Source: Herbaspirillum sp. 3R11
Lineage (GTDB): Bacteria > Pseudomonadota > Gammaproteobacteria > Burkholderiales > Burkholderiaceae_D
Length of the DNA: 64,000 bases
Assembly: GCF_004563925.1 (NCBI RefSeq)
Contig: NZ_SPNJ01000003.1
Location: forward strand, 682,001-746,000
Direction: 5' to 3'
Under the pieces are notes generated by a model. It saw only the letters and a list, made by a program, of their open reading frames with translations. It searched no databases and was not told where the DNA came from. Positions 27,984 through 38,340 of the stretch are shown here, piece after piece; position 1 is the first letter of the stretch, and the number at the start of each line of letters is the position of its first letter. Both the position numbers and the translations under genes were made by a program.

Positions 27984-28844
27984 ATGACCTACGCCACCCT
28001 GATTTCCGCAGCCGACCTGGCAGCCCATCTAGACGATGCCAACTGGCTGGTGATCGACTGCCGCCACGACCTCGCCAATCCCGACGCCGGCGCACAAGCC
28101 TACGCCGCCGGGCATATTCCGCAGGCGCGCTTCGCCCATCTCGACAAGATACTGTCCGGCACCAAGAACGGCGCCGACGGCAAGTTCAAGGGACGCCATC
28201 CGCTGCCGGAGCGCCAGGCCTTCATCGACGCCATGCAAGAGCTGGGCGTCGGCAAGGGTACCCAAGTCATCGCCTACGACGCCCACGGCGGCATGTTCGC
28301 CGCGCGCCTGTGGTGGCTGCTGCGCTGGGTCGGCCATGTGCAGGTGGCGGTACTCGACGGCGGCTTGCCGGCATGGCAGGCGCAGGGAGGACAGTTGTCG
28401 ACCGAGACGCCGGCGCCGGTGCGCGGCGACTTGCAGGAGCAGGCGCCGCTGGTGACCACGGTCGATGTCGGCGATGTCGTTGCCAACCTCGACAGCAAGG
28501 CGCTGACCGTCATCGACGCGCGCGCGGCAGATCGCTATCGCGGCGAGAACGAAACGATGGACGCTGTCGGCGGCCACATCCCGGGCGCGAAGAATCGTTT
28601 CTTCAAGGACAATCTCGGCGCCGATGGCCGCTTCAAATCGGCCGACGCCTTGCGCGCCGAATGGAATGCGCTGATCGACAGCCCGCAGGCGGCCGTCATG
28701 CAGTGCGGTTCGGGCGTGACCGCTTGCCATAACTTGCTCGCGCTGGAAGTGGCCGGCTTGCCGGGCGCACGCCTGTATCCGGGATCATGGAGCGAATGGA
28801 GTTCGGATTCGTCGCGTCCGGTGGCGACCGGCGCACAGCCGTAA
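27984..28844 (+). CDS. 3-Mercaptopyruvate-type sulfurtransferase (tandem rhodanese)
   Basis: The 286-residue protein has two rhodanese domains, an inactive N-terminal one (about 5-130) and a C-terminal one (about 160-275) with active Cys in CGSGVTACHN near 237. CGSGV is the loop seen in 3-mercaptopyruvate sulfurtransferases such as SseA, whereas thiosulfate enzymes usually have CRKGVT. It would transfer sulfur from mercaptopyruvate to a thiol or cyanide. AGAGGAA precedes the ATG. An 8-bp hairpin (28858-28879) spans its 3' spacer and the convergent LysR end. Confidence 0.9.
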   Translation: MTYATLISAADLAAHLDDANWLVIDCRHDLANPDAGAQAYAAGHIPQARFAHLDKILSGTKNGADGKFKGRHPLPERQAFIDAMQELGVGKGTQVIAYDAHGGMFAARLWWLLRWVGHVQVAVLDGGLPAWQAQGGQLSTETPAPVRGDLQEQAPLVTTVDVGDVVANLDSKALTVIDARAADRYRGENETMDAVGGHIPGAKNRFFKDNLGADGRFKSADALRAEWNALIDSPQAAVMQCGSGVTACHNLLALEVAGLPGARLYPGSWSEWSSDSSRPVATGAQP

Positions 28845-28857
28845 GCAGAGAACAAGT

Positions 28858-28879
28858 CCGGCGGCGCTCAGGCCGCCGG
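28858..28879. other. Hairpin at a convergent gene junction
   Basis: CCGGCGGC and GCCGCCGG form an 8-bp perfect stem with a 6-base loop. The right arm lies in the last codons of the LysR gene. There is no T run; it may serve as a shared 3' structure for the two convergent genes. Confidence 0.55.
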
Positions 28880-29770
28880 CATCTGCAAGGCTTGCATGAA
28901 GGCCTGCACGAACTGTCCCACCATCACCGGCGCATCGCGCCGCATCATCAGCACCACCGCCGACTGGAAGTCGGACTCCCGTATGTCGATGAAATGCACG
29001 CCCGCAACGGCGATTGCACGCATGCTGTCGGGCACGATGGCGATGCCGAAATTGGCCGTGACCAGACTCAGCAAAGAGGCCTTGCGCGAGGTTGCGCGCG
29101 CCGGCTTGGGAAAGAAGCCGTGCGCGATGCAACGCTCGGCCACCAGGTAGCTGAGGCCGCCGCGCTCGCGATGCGGCATGGACACGAACAGCTCGTCGCG
29201 CAGCTCGGCGATGTCGACCACCTCGCGCTGCGCCAGCGGATGCTGCAGCGATACCGCGACCACCAGCTTCTCCTGATACAGCGTGATGGTTTCCAGATGG
29301 GGATGCTTGCGCAGGATCGGCGTACGCGCCAGGCCGAGGTCGGCGCGCCCTTCTTCGACGTCGAGCGCCTGATGCTCGGAGGAGGCCTGGGAAATTTCGA
29401 GTGTGACGCCGGGGAACGCCTGCAGCACCGCGTTGAGACAGGGCCCCAGCGGCAGCGACAGCGGCACCGAGCTCGAATGCAGCAGGCGGATGGCGCCGCG
29501 TTCGCCCTTGTCGATGTGGCGCGCCTGCACGATGGCCTGGTCCATGTCGTCGAGGATCTTGCGCGCGCGGTCGTAGAAATCCTTGCCCGCCAGCGTCAGT
29601 TCGACCTGCTTGGCGTCACGTCTTAGCAAAACGACATCAATGTCGTTTTCCAGCTCCTTGATCTGGCGGCTCAGCGCCGACTGGGCAATGTACAGGCGCT
29701 CGGATGCGCGCGTGTAGCTGCCGGCGGCGACGATCTCGACAAAGTATTTGAGCTGTTTGATGGAAATCAT
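28868..29770 (-). CDS. LysR family regulator, CynR/Nac-like
   Basis: The 300-residue protein starts MISIKQLKYFVEIVAAGSYT and has LYIAQSALSRQIKELEND, the LysR winged helix-turn-helix. The effector domain spans about 92-295. The sequence resembles nitrogen-assimilation/cyanate-type LysR regulators, but that is not decisive. I start at the ATG at 29770, since residues upstream lack LysR similarity. Its 3' end faces the sulfurtransferase gene; control of the EamA/sulfurtransferase pair is possible but not shown. Confidence 0.9.
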   Translation of the reverse strand: MISIKQLKYFVEIVAAGSYTRASERLYIAQSALSRQIKELENDIDVVLLRRDAKQVELTLAGKDFYDRARKILDDMDQAIVQARHIDKGERGAIRLLHSSSVPLSLPLGPCLNAVLQAFPGVTLEISQASSEHQALDVEEGRADLGLARTPILRKHPHLETITLYQEKLVVAVSLQHPLAQREVVDIAELRDELFVSMPHRERGGLSYLVAERCIAHGFFPKPARATSRKASLLSLVTANFGIAIVPDSMRAIAVAGVHFIDIRESDFQSAVVLMMRRDAPVMVGQFVQAFMQALQMPAA

Positions 29771-29919
29771 GAGCGCCTGTTGTGTCGCTGTATTGTGCCG
29801 CCATCGCGCTGCCGCCGCCATGCCGTTTTGCGATAATCGGACGGCGCATTTGATATTGGCGGCCGCACCGGTTATGGCGCTACAGTCCGTGCATCATCGG
29901 CAATGCGAAGGGGCTTATC

Positions 29920-30036
29920 GTGTCGGAAACATTCCTTGTCCTGCTCGGCTTCGCCGGGCTGCTGCTCAGCGTCGTGATCAAGCTGATGTGCCTGCCGGGC
30001 AAGTCCTCCGCCCGTGACCGCCGCAGGGGCGACTGA
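29920..30036 (+). CDS. Small membrane protein, 38 residues
   Basis: A GTG-initiated reading frame gives MSETFLVLLGFAGLLLSV, then VIKLMCLPGK and a basic tail SSARDRRRGD. One hydrophobic helix (about 5-22) and a positively charged C-terminus fit a single-span membrane peptide with its tail in the cytoplasm. AAGGGG lies six bases before the GTG. It lies alone in the 294 bases between a divergent LysR gene and a convergent ZIP transporter gene. No family is recognised. It could regulate the ZIP transporter or another membrane complex, as small single-span proteins often do. Confidence 0.55.
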   Translation: MSETFLVLLGFAGLLLSVVIKLMCLPGKSSARDRRRGD

Positions 30037-30064
30037 ATTTCAATGCATCAATGCGACGATGCGC

Positions 30065-30859
30065 TCAATGCGCGTGCGCATGGCTGGTCAGCACCAGCAC
30101 GATGACCACACCCAGGCCGATCAGGATCACTTGCGGGATCGTCTCGCGCAGCGTGGCGCGGCGTTGCATTTGCGGCATCAGGTCGCTGACGGCGATGTAG
30201 ATGAAGCCTGACGAGGCGAACACCAATACGTAGGGAATCCATTCCATGCCGCGCTCCAGCATGAAGTAGCCGAGCACACCGCCCAGCACCGCCATCAGGC
30301 TGCAGATCAGGTTGTAGACGTAGGCGCGCGTGCGCGAAAAGCCGGCGTTGAGCAGGATGATGAAGTCGCCGATTTCCTGCGGGATCTCGTGCGCGATGAT
30401 GGCCAGACCGGTCACCAGTCCCAGATGCGGGTCGGCCAGGAAGGCGGCGGCGATCAGGATGCCGTCGGTGAAGTTGTGCATGCCGTCGCCGACCAGGATC
30501 ATCCAGCCGGCCTTGCCCGCCTCGTGCTTGTCGTGGCCGTGGTGATGGCCGTGACCGTCGTCTTCATGATGATGGGAATGGCGCAGGATGGACAACTTTT
30601 CCAGCAGGAAAAACGCCAGCAGTCCGCCCAGCAGCACGGCAAACAGCTTGTGCGGCTCGGCCGAGGATTCGAAGGCTTCCGGCAAGGCGTGCAGCAGCGA
30701 GGTCGACAGCATGATGCCGACCGACAGGCTGACCAGGCGCTCGACCATCTTCGACAGCAGCGCGAATGAGAAGATCGCGGCCGCGGTGATACTGAACACG
30801 CCGGCGATCGTCGTGGCCAGCAGGATGGAAAGCAGAGTGGAATTAATGTCGAGCCCCAA
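30065..30859 (-). CDS. ZIP family metal transporter
   Basis: The 264-residue protein has about eight membrane helices and the ZIP metal-site motifs HNFTDG (helix 4, about 128) and HEIPQE (helix 5, about 157). A His-rich cytoplasmic loop (HSHHHEDDGHGHHHGHDKHE, residues 94-113) lies between the third and fourth helices, and another HAHAH ends the protein. ZIP proteins bring zinc, iron or manganese into the cytoplasm. The His-rich loop suggests zinc sensing. The gene stands alone, facing the candidate small membrane protein gene. Confidence 0.93.
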   Translation of the reverse strand: MGLDINSTLLSILLATTIAGVFSITAAAIFSFALLSKMVERLVSLSVGIMLSTSLLHALPEAFESSAEPHKLFAVLLGGLLAFFLLEKLSILRHSHHHEDDGHGHHHGHDKHEAGKAGWMILVGDGMHNFTDGILIAAAFLADPHLGLVTGLAIIAHEIPQEIGDFIILLNAGFSRTRAYVYNLICSLMAVLGGVLGYFMLERGMEWIPYVLVFASSGFIYIAVSDLMPQMQRRATLRETIPQVILIGLGVVIVLVLTSHAHAH

Positions 30860-30924
30860 TCGTCAGGAACAGTCTCAGGAAGTGGCAGATTAGACCATAG
30901 CTGGTTTTTTTCGGCAAATAAGGT

Positions 30925-33900
30925 CTACAAAGGCGCGTTTTCGCCGCCTTCGTTCCCGTTCGCCTGCTCAGGCTCATGCCAAAACAGCACTTCATCGACC
31001 CGGAACTCAGGCCGCACGCCATTGTTTTCGATCAGTCCGTGGACCAGGTTGAGCAGCACATCGTCCTGATAAGGCTTGCCGAGATAGGCATTGACGCCCA
31101 GTTCCATGGCGCGTTCGCGGTGTTTGGCGGCGGTGCGCGAGGTGATCATGATGATCGGCAAGGTTGCGGTGGCGGCCATGTCGCGGATGTTGCGGGTCAG
31201 GTCGAAGCCGTCCATGCGCGGCATTTCGATGTCCAGCAGCACGATGTCGGGACGCACGGCCTGCATCTGATGCAAGGCGTCGACGCCGTCGGTGGCCAGC
31301 ACCACCTGATAGCCCTCGCGTGTAAGCAGGCGATGCATGACACGGCGCACCGTCAGCGAATCGTCGACCACCAGCACCATCTTGCGACCGCCGTCGCCAT
31401 CGGCGCCTTGTGGCTGCTCGCGCCGCAAAATGCGCTGATAGCCCTGACGCTGCGCCAGCTGGATCGGATTGAGGATCAGCACGATACTGCCGCTGCCCAG
31501 CACCGTGGCGCCGACCACGCCGGTCATGCCGGCCAGCTGCGGACCAATGCTCTTGGTGACGACTTCACGATTGCCGACGATGCGATCCACCAGAATCGCC
31601 AGGAAATCATGGCCGCTCTTGATCACCAGCACCGGCAAGGCCTGCTGCTGCGGGATATTGCGCTCGTCGCCCAGCAGCGCCGAAAGATAGTGCAAGGGCA
31701 AGCTGCGTCCCTGCCATTCCAGCAAGCCTTCACGGAACACGCGCTCCTGGTCGGCGCGCTTGAGTTGCAGCACCTGCTCCACCAGCAGCGAAGGTATCGC
31801 GTAGCTTTGCTGATCCAGTTCAAGCAACACCACTTGCGCCACCGCCAGCGACAGCGGCAGGTGAATGATGAATTGCGCGCCTTTGCCGGCCACCGTGGCG
31901 ATGCTGATGCGTCCGCCCAGCGAGGCCACTTCCGAACGCACCACGTCCATGCCGACGCCGCGCCCGGCAATTGCCGTGACGTTGCTGCTGGTCGAAAATC
32001 CGGGATGGAAAATGATGCTGGTGAGCTCGGCGTCCGAGAGGCGATGGTGCGGATCGATCAGCCCCAGATGCAGAGCCTTTTCATGAATGCGCGCAAGATC
32101 CAGCCCCTGGCCGTCATCGGATAGCCGGATCATCGCCTCGTTGCCCTCTTGCCGGATTTCCAGCAGCAGTTGGCCCACCGCGTCCTTGCCGGCCGCCAGT
32201 CGTTGTGCTGCGCCTTCGATGCCATGCGCAGCGGCATTGCGCAGCAGATGCTCGAAGGGGCCGACCATTTTTTCCAGGATGCTGCGATCGAGCTCGACCG
32301 CACCGCCGACGATGTCGAGCGCAAGTTCCTTGCCGGTTTCCTTCGCCATTTGCCGCACCAGCCGGTGCAGGCGTTCTTCGATGCCTTTGAACTGCACCAT
32401 GCGCGCGTGCATCAGCTCACGCTGCATGTCGCGCGTCAACCGGGCCTGGTGCACCAGACCGTTTTGCGTGCGCTCTACCGTGTCGAGCAGATTCTTCTGC
32501 AGCGAAGCGACGTCGTTGACGCTTTCGGCCAGCATGCGGGTCAGCTCCTGCAAGTGCGTGAATCGATCGAACTCAAGCGGGTCGAAATGCTGGTTTTGCG
32601 GCTGCTTCTGGTTCGATGCGGCGATCTGGATTTCGGCCTGGATCTCTACCTCGCGCAACTGCGTACTCAGTCGCGCCACATTGCTGCCGAGATCGGTCAG
32701 ATGCTGGCGCAGGATGTTGACTTCGGATTCCAGTCCGGAACGCGAGATCGAAATTTCTCCCGCCTGGTTGAGCACGCTGTCCAGAATGCCGGCGCGGATG
32801 CGTACCAGCGGCGCAGTCGTAGCGGGTGGGGTCGAGGTCGGCGCCGCTGCAGCGGTAGCCGGTGCAACCACGGTCGCAGCGACCTCGGCTTGCGGCGCGA
32901 CCACCGGAATGACATCGGGAACCGGCGCGGCGGCAACCGGCAATTGCAAGGCATCGAACAATTGCAAACCCTGGTCGTAGCGCGCCAGCAAGTCATCGAT
33001 CATCGCCGCCGACGGTTCGCCGTCGCGCATCATTTCGCCGATGCGGCTCTCCAGATCGTGCATGTGCTGGCCGAGACGCATGGCGCCGGCCATGCGCGCG
33101 CTGCCCTTGATGGTGTGCAGCGGTCGCAGCAGGTACTGGATCAACGCCGTGTCGCCCGGCGCCTTTTGCAGTTTGTACAGACTCTCGCCGACCTGCGGCA
33201 GCAGATCGCGCCCCTCTTCCAAGAAGATGTCCAGCAACTCCGGATCAATGACGTCGCCGCCCGGCTCGGGCGACTTGGCGCCTACCGCTTGCACGTTTTC
33301 CGCCAGGGTGACGGTGGTCTTGCCGCCATCATGGCTCTGACGCCGGCGCGCTTCCAGCGTCGTCAGCAAGGTGCGCAACTGTTGTTGCACGGCGGGATGC
33401 GCCGACGGCATGACGCGCGCGGCAAATTGCTGCTGCATGGCTTGCAGGTCGTGCACCACCTGCATCAGCTCGGCGCAAATGGCGGCGTCGAGCAAACCCG
33501 GATAGTTTTCCAGGAACTGCATGAGGTCATCGAGCGGGCGCGCCAGCGCCAGCAGTGGCACGAACCGCACCGACGCCGCGCTGCTCTTGAGCGAATGGGT
33601 CGCGCGCAGGGCTTCCGCCGCGATCACATCGGGTGTCGTGGTTTGCCATTGTGCGATCTGCCTGGCGAGAATGTCGAGCAGGTTGGCCGACTCCTCGCTG
33701 TAGATCTGATGCAGCCTGACCGGCAAGATGAGGTCGCCGACCTGGCAGGTTTCGTTGTGATCGACTGTCTCAATATGATCGGCGGTTTCTTTTTGCGTCG
33801 GCGACAATTCGTCGCGGGCACGACGGGCGACGGCGGCCAGCAAGCCGTCAGGGCTGCGCAGCGAGTTGCCGTTGACGCTGATCTCGTCTATCCAGGCGCC

Positions 33901-35010
33901 CAGCTCCAGCACGGCATAGTCCAACAAAGTGTAGTCGCCCGCCGTGCCGGGCCGGCCTGCGGCGGACCACGCGGTGGCGAACTCCTCCAGCGCCATCGCG
34001 CCCCGGCCCAGCGCGTTGAGACCGACCATCCGACCACTGCCCTTGAGCGTATGAAAACCCCGCCGCAACACGACCACCGGCGCCATGTCTTGCGGCGTCG
34101 CACGGGATGCCGCCAGCGCGCTGCGTATGCTGCCCAGCACCTCATTCGCTTCGAGCAGGAAGACTTCCCGCAGCTCGGCGTCGATTTCATCTGGCTGTTG
34201 CGACGCAGGCTGAACCATCTTCTCTGCCGTCATCGACGCCGACTCCGGTGCAGCGGCGACGGTTTCCGCGTCGAACTTGCCGGGATAAGTCATCGATTGC
34301 GGCGCGTTGTGCATCAGCGGCATCGACAGGCTCAGCGCCGCCACGTTGTGCACCAGGCGCGCCAGGCTTGCGGCTTCGGCCGCAGTCATGTTCTCCGTGG
34401 CGGCAAGTGGAAGCGAAGACGGAAGACGGCCGATATCGACCACGCACAATTGCAAAACTTCGCAAGCGGCCGTCAACTCCAGCGCTTGCCCCACCGTCGC
34501 CAGTTGCTGCGCCAACAGCTTTGCCTCATCCAATGCGTCGGGAGTGGTGCGGCCTTGCAGGTAAGCGTCGAGCAAATTTTCCAGGCGACCGAGGTCGGTC
34601 GTCAGTTGCGCGATGGCGGCTTTCAGCGCCGGACGTTGACGCGCGGCCTCATTCTGCACAGCCGCCGGCTGCGACTCCATGCCTGCCTCAATCCCGACAA
34701 GGCAGGCGCGCAAATCCGTACAGGCATGCTGCACGGATCCGGCAACATCGCCGGCAACGTCTTGTCCTGCTTCAGCTGAGTCGAGCAACGCGGCCAGCCG
34801 GGCCACGCTCCGTTCCAGCGAGGCAGCGCCGATGAATGCCAGCGTATCGGCGCCCTGGCGCAGCAGCACATGAGCCTGTTGCACCGCTTGCGCACCGCCG
34901 TCGTCGAGCAGTCGCACGGCCTGATCGACGGTCGTGATCAATCCAGGCGCCAGCGCCGCCAACGCGGACGGATCCGCCGACATTGGCTCAGGCGTGAGAT
35001 CGGAAGCCAT
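30925..35010 (-). CDS. chpA: Chemotaxis-type hybrid histidine kinase of the type IV pilus system (ChpA/PilL)
   Basis: The 1361-residue protein belongs to the CheA-like kinases that govern twitching motility. Three histidine phosphotransfer sites are clear: FHTLKGSG (His about 320), THSLKSSA (about 471) and HTIKGSAR (about 632). A degenerate N-terminal region (1-250) may hold inactive Hpt domains. An Ala/Pro-rich linker near 705-735 precedes the dimerisation helices; the ATPase domain follows (RNAAAHG about 922, GRGVGMDVV about 1015), then a CheW-like domain (about 1053-1190) and a receiver with phospho-Asp in VLLDIEMP near 1255. It is last in pilG-pilH-pilI-pilJ-chpA. Confidence 0.95.
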   Translation of the reverse strand: MASDLTPEPMSADPSALAALAPGLITTVDQAVRLLDDGGAQAVQQAHVLLRQGADTLAFIGAASLERSVARLAALLDSAEAGQDVAGDVAGSVQHACTDLRACLVGIEAGMESQPAAVQNEAARQRPALKAAIAQLTTDLGRLENLLDAYLQGRTTPDALDEAKLLAQQLATVGQALELTAACEVLQLCVVDIGRLPSSLPLAATENMTAAEAASLARLVHNVAALSLSMPLMHNAPQSMTYPGKFDAETVAAAPESASMTAEKMVQPASQQPDEIDAELREVFLLEANEVLGSIRSALAASRATPQDMAPVVVLRRGFHTLKGSGRMVGLNALGRGAMALEEFATAWSAAGRPGTAGDYTLLDYAVLELGAWIDEISVNGNSLRSPDGLLAAVARRARDELSPTQKETADHIETVDHNETCQVGDLILPVRLHQIYSEESANLLDILARQIAQWQTTTPDVIAAEALRATHSLKSSAASVRFVPLLALARPLDDLMQFLENYPGLLDAAICAELMQVVHDLQAMQQQFAARVMPSAHPAVQQQLRTLLTTLEARRRQSHDGGKTTVTLAENVQAVGAKSPEPGGDVIDPELLDIFLEEGRDLLPQVGESLYKLQKAPGDTALIQYLLRPLHTIKGSARMAGAMRLGQHMHDLESRIGEMMRDGEPSAAMIDDLLARYDQGLQLFDALQLPVAAAPVPDVIPVVAPQAEVAATVVAPATAAAAPTSTPPATTAPLVRIRAGILDSVLNQAGEISISRSGLESEVNILRQHLTDLGSNVARLSTQLREVEIQAEIQIAASNQKQPQNQHFDPLEFDRFTHLQELTRMLAESVNDVASLQKNLLDTVERTQNGLVHQARLTRDMQRELMHARMVQFKGIEERLHRLVRQMAKETGKELALDIVGGAVELDRSILEKMVGPFEHLLRNAAAHGIEGAAQRLAAGKDAVGQLLLEIRQEGNEAMIRLSDDGQGLDLARIHEKALHLGLIDPHHRLSDAELTSIIFHPGFSTSSNVTAIAGRGVGMDVVRSEVASLGGRISIATVAGKGAQFIIHLPLSLAVAQVVLLELDQQSYAIPSLLVEQVLQLKRADQERVFREGLLEWQGRSLPLHYLSALLGDERNIPQQQALPVLVIKSGHDFLAILVDRIVGNREVVTKSIGPQLAGMTGVVGATVLGSGSIVLILNPIQLAQRQGYQRILRREQPQGADGDGGRKMVLVVDDSLTVRRVMHRLLTREGYQVVLATDGVDALHQMQAVRPDIVLLDIEMPRMDGFDLTRNIRDMAATATLPIIMITSRTAAKHRERAMELGVNAYLGKPYQDDVLLNLVHGLIENNGVRPEFRVDEVLFWHEPEQANGNEGGENAPL

Positions 35011-35070
35011 GGGCGCTCTGCAGGTTGGACGGACCCGGACGCATCACGCGTATCACGTGTATCGCAATCA

Positions 35071-37284
35071 TCATGAAATCGTGACGCGGAAGCGCGACAC
35101 CGAGTTCTTGAGCAATTCGGCAAGATCATGCAGTTCGTTAAACAGGGACAACACCTGTTCACGGCGCTGCTCGATGATTTCGTTTTCGCTGAGGATGTTC
35201 TGGATGTCGTGCGCCACGCTGTTGGCGGAGGTCGCCTGATGCCCGGTGGAGGAAGAGATGTCCTGGATCAGTTCGGCCAGCTGGTTCGACACGCGGCGTA
35301 TGTCCGACAACGACGCGCCGGCGGCATCGGACAGCTTGGCGCCGTCGACCACGCCGGCGGTGGATTTTTCCATCGCCGCCACGGCGTCGTGCGTGTCGGC
35401 CTGAATCATGCGCACCAATGCGCCAATCTGCCGTGTCGCCGCGCTGGAACGTTCCGCCAGACGTTGCACTTCCTCCGCCACGACCGAGAAGCCGCGTCCC
35501 GCTTCACCGGCCGACGCGGCCTGGATGGCGGCGTTGAGCGCCAGCACGTTGGTCTGTTCGGTGATGTCGGAAATCAGCTCGGTGATTTCGCCGATCTCCT
35601 GCGACGACTCGCCCAGTCGCTTGATGCGCTTGGAGGTTTCCTGGATCTGCTCGCGAATCTCGTTCATGCCCTTGACGGCGTCTTCCACCGCCTTGGCGCC
35701 GCGCTCGGCCACCACCACCGAATGGCGCGCAACGTCGGCCGACTTGTTGGCGGAGATCGACACGTCGGTAATCTGTATCGACATCTCGAGCATCGACTGC
35801 CCGGTGTCATGGATGCGACGTGCCTGGATCTGACCGGCGCTGGTCAGCTCCTGCGCATTGTCGCGCACCTGGTTGGAGGCAGCGGCGACTTGCGAGGCGG
35901 TATGCGTGACCTGGCCGACCAATCCGCGCAATGCCTCGACCGTGTAATTGACCGAGTCGGCGATGGCGCCGGTGATGTCTTCGGAGACCGTGGTGTGCAC
36001 CGTGAGGTCGCCGTCCGCTACTTTCTGCAACTCGTTCATGAGCCGTAAAATCGCCGCCTGGTTGATGGCGTTGGTGCGCATCGCGCGCTCTTCCTGCTGT
36101 TGCGCGTGCAGCCGTTGCGCCTCGGCTTCCTGGCGGCGCAGCTCGGCTTCTTCGGCGTTGCGGCGACTGCTTTGCAATTGCACCCAGGAGATGCCGACGC
36201 CGCAGACCAACGCAAGCGCCATCGACAGCAACATGATCCAGAAGGTCCAGGAACGGGTTTCCTGCGCCTGCCGGTAGTCGTTTTGCAGCACGGTCAGATG
36301 CTGCTTGAGCGTTTCGTTCTCGAGGAACACCAGTTGCTCGGATTGCTTGGCGGCGATGAAGTTTTGCAGGTTGCCGAGGATGTTGGCGACCAGCGGCTGG
36401 TACTCGCCGAAGACTTTTTCCAGCTCGTTGAGCTTGTCGCGCACGTCCTTGTCGCGCACTGCGTTGATGCCGAGGATTTCGCTGCCGTTGAGGAAGCCGT
36501 CGATGATGTCGCGGAAGGTGTTGACGTCCTTGCCGAGCAGGAAGGCGGTTTCCGGATTGACGCCTTCGGAGGTGAGAAATTCATTGGCGCTGCGGCCCAG
36601 ACGCAAGGTCAGCAAAACCAGTTGCGCGGCGGCGGCGACTTCGCGCGGAGAATTGCCGCCCTGCGATTGCAGCATCGAAATCTGTTCGCTCAGGTCCAGC
36701 AAATTGGGCGACAGCAGCCGCAATCGCGCCAAAGTGACGCCGAAGCCAGTCAGTTCCGGCTGCAGCTTGAGGATGGTGGAAGCGGCCTTGTCGGTGTGGT
36801 CCCAGATCTTTTGCACGTCTGTCAGCACGGTGCGCATTTCGGGTTCCGGCTTGCGGATGGCGTAGCCTTGATATTCGCCCCCCAGCATCAGGACGTTGAG
36901 TCCCTGATTGAATTCCTTGCGGCTTTCGGTGAGCTGGCTGAAGGCTTCGCGATTGCCCTGGATGGCATTGGGCACAGCCTTGCCGATGCGCTGCGAGTGC
37001 ATGACCAGGTCGCTGGTGATGTGCGCTTGCAGGCTGGCGTGAATGTAGTGTTTGGAACCGAGCCACAGGAAGAAGAACATCGACAGCAACGCCAGGATCA
37101 GCAGCAACAGAAGGATGCGCGTCTGTGCGCGCAGCGACTGGCGGCCAATGAACGGCAGACGCGTGTGCTGGTAACGTTGCATGTACTTGTCGGCTTTGGC
37201 ACTGATGGCCGATGGCTGGCTTGCCTGTGCTCCCGCGGAAGCGGCGATTTTATTTTTTATGAGATGCGGCAGCTTGAATGCCAT
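35071..37284 (-). CDS. pilJ: Type IV pilus methyl-accepting chemotaxis protein
   Basis: PilJ is the transmembrane sensor of the Chp system. The 737-residue protein has a first transmembrane helix near 56-76 ([18 protein letters not shown]), a periplasmic PilJ-type domain, a second helix near 350-370 and a HAMP-like linker. The cytoplasmic signalling domain includes the tip [15 protein letters not shown] with [17 protein letters not shown] near 600. It lies 60 bases before chpA and 80 after pilI. The protein would bind pilin or surface signals and control kinase activity. Confidence 0.95.
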   Translation of the reverse strand: MAFKLPHLIKNKIAASAGAQASQPSAISAKADKYMQRYQHTRLPFIGRQSLRAQTRILLLLLILALLSMFFFLWLGSKHYIHASLQAHITSDLVMHSQRIGKAVPNAIQGNREAFSQLTESRKEFNQGLNVLMLGGEYQGYAIRKPEPEMRTVLTDVQKIWDHTDKAASTILKLQPELTGFGVTLARLRLLSPNLLDLSEQISMLQSQGGNSPREVAAAAQLVLLTLRLGRSANEFLTSEGVNPETAFLLGKDVNTFRDIIDGFLNGSEILGINAVRDKDVRDKLNELEKVFGEYQPLVANILGNLQNFIAAKQSEQLVFLENETLKQHLTVLQNDYRQAQETRSWTFWIMLLSMALALVCGVGISWVQLQSSRRNAEEAELRRQEAEAQRLHAQQQEERAMRTNAINQAAILRLMNELQKVADGDLTVHTTVSEDITGAIADSVNYTVEALRGLVGQVTHTASQVAAASNQVRDNAQELTSAGQIQARRIHDTGQSMLEMSIQITDVSISANKSADVARHSVVVAERGAKAVEDAVKGMNEIREQIQETSKRIKRLGESSQEIGEITELISDITEQTNVLALNAAIQAASAGEAGRGFSVVAEEVQRLAERSSAATRQIGALVRMIQADTHDAVAAMEKSTAGVVDGAKLSDAAGASLSDIRRVSNQLAELIQDISSSTGHQATSANSVAHDIQNILSENEIIEQRREQVLSLFNELHDLAELLKNSVSRFRVTIS

Positions 37285-37364
37285 GGCTAAGGCTCCTTGT
37301 TACGAGGTCGTTGCGCGGTTGCGGTGAAATTTGCTTTCAACCGCGGCACTCAGTGCGACAGCTT

Positions 37365-37886
37365 TTATATTCCGACTTGCAAGAACCGTGGATCTTCCAC
37401 AATCTCGGCGAGGCTGATTTCCACCCATTCGTTCAGGTCGCCGTCGAGATAACATCTGCGTCCGCAGTCACCGCTCTGCTGCTCGGTCATTTCCTGGATG
37501 TGCCGCAATCCCAGAACGCGCGACAGCAGGAAACCGGTATTGCCCGACAAAGCGCCGGAAACCACCAGCACGCGGCTTTCCTTGCCGATCGTCTGCGACG
37601 GTCCGCCCAGGAAGCGATCGAGATCGACCACGCCGATCAGGCTGCCACGGACATTGGACAGTCCGAGATACCAGTCCCGCGCCAACGGCACTTTGGTGAC
37701 GGCGATCAGATTGACGATTTCGCCTGCTTCGCGCAGATCGACCAGGCAGCGCCTGTCGCCGATCATGACGCCGAGGCGGCTGTCGCGCATGCCGGAGCCG
37801 TCGCGCGCGGCTTCCATGCGTTCCAGCAGGCGTGCCTGGAATTCATGCAGCCGGCCGTATCTCCATTGGTCGGGAACTGTATCCAC
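37365..37886 (-). CDS. pilI: CheW-like coupling protein of the pilus system
   Basis: A 173-residue CheW-domain protein with LGVMIGDRRCLVDLREAGEI and WYLGLSNVRGSLIGVVDL, which join the kinase and receptor. It links PilJ to ChpA. I prefer the GTG at 37886 because AGAGG lies six bases before it and the protein then starts MDTVPDQWRYG; an ATG ten codons upstream (37916) is possible but lacks a good ribosome site. It follows pilH by 53 bases and precedes pilJ. Confidence 0.9.
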   Translation of the reverse strand: MDTVPDQWRYGRLHEFQARLLERMEAARDGSGMRDSRLGVMIGDRRCLVDLREAGEIVNLIAVTKVPLARDWYLGLSNVRGSLIGVVDLDRFLGGPSQTIGKESRVLVVSGALSGNTGFLLSRVLGLRHIQEMTEQQSGDCGRRCYLDGDLNEWVEISLAEIVEDPRFLQVGI

Positions 37887-37939
37887 CCTCACCTCTTCTG
37901 TTTTGGCCAAACACATCCCGGACATGCGCCGGTGCGCAC

Positions 37940-38305
37940 TCAGCCGAGCGCCGCGATCTTGGACAACAATTCCTGCGCGTCCACCGGTTTGACGACATAG
38001 TCGCACGCACCCTGGCTCAGGGCCCAGATGCGATCAGTTTCCTGATCCTTGATGCTACACATCATGATCGGGATGTCCTTCAGGCCTGGATCACGCGTCA
38101 TCTGGCGCGTGATCTGGAAACCGTTCTTGCCGGGCATGACGACGTCCATCAACACCAGTTCCGGCCGGTTGCGCTGAATCTTCCCCAGCGCCTCTTCGCC
38201 GTCGTCGGCGGTATCGACTTCAAATCCGTGCTTGCTCAGGATCTCGGTCAGGAGATAGCGGTCAGTCGGCGAATCATCGACGACGAGAATTTTCTTGATC
38301 CCCAT
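37940..38305 (-). CDS. pilH: Response regulator PilH
   Basis: A single receiver domain of 121 residues. The acidic pocket is DDS (about 10-12), the phosphorylated Asp lies in VLMDVVMPG near 54, Thr is replaced by Cys/Ser in IMMCSIKDQETD, and the Lys is in VVKPVDA. KDQETDRIW with GACDY matches PilH of twitching-motility systems, which tunes pilus retraction. It follows pilG by 35 bases. Confidence 0.93.
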   Translation of the reverse strand: MGIKKILVVDDSPTDRYLLTEILSKHGFEVDTADDGEEALGKIQRNRPELVLMDVVMPGKNGFQITRQMTRDPGLKDIPIMMCSIKDQETDRIWALSQGACDYVVKPVDAQELLSKIAALG

Positions 38306-38340
38306 TGCACTGTTGCTCCGTACCTGAGAAGTGCTTTTTG

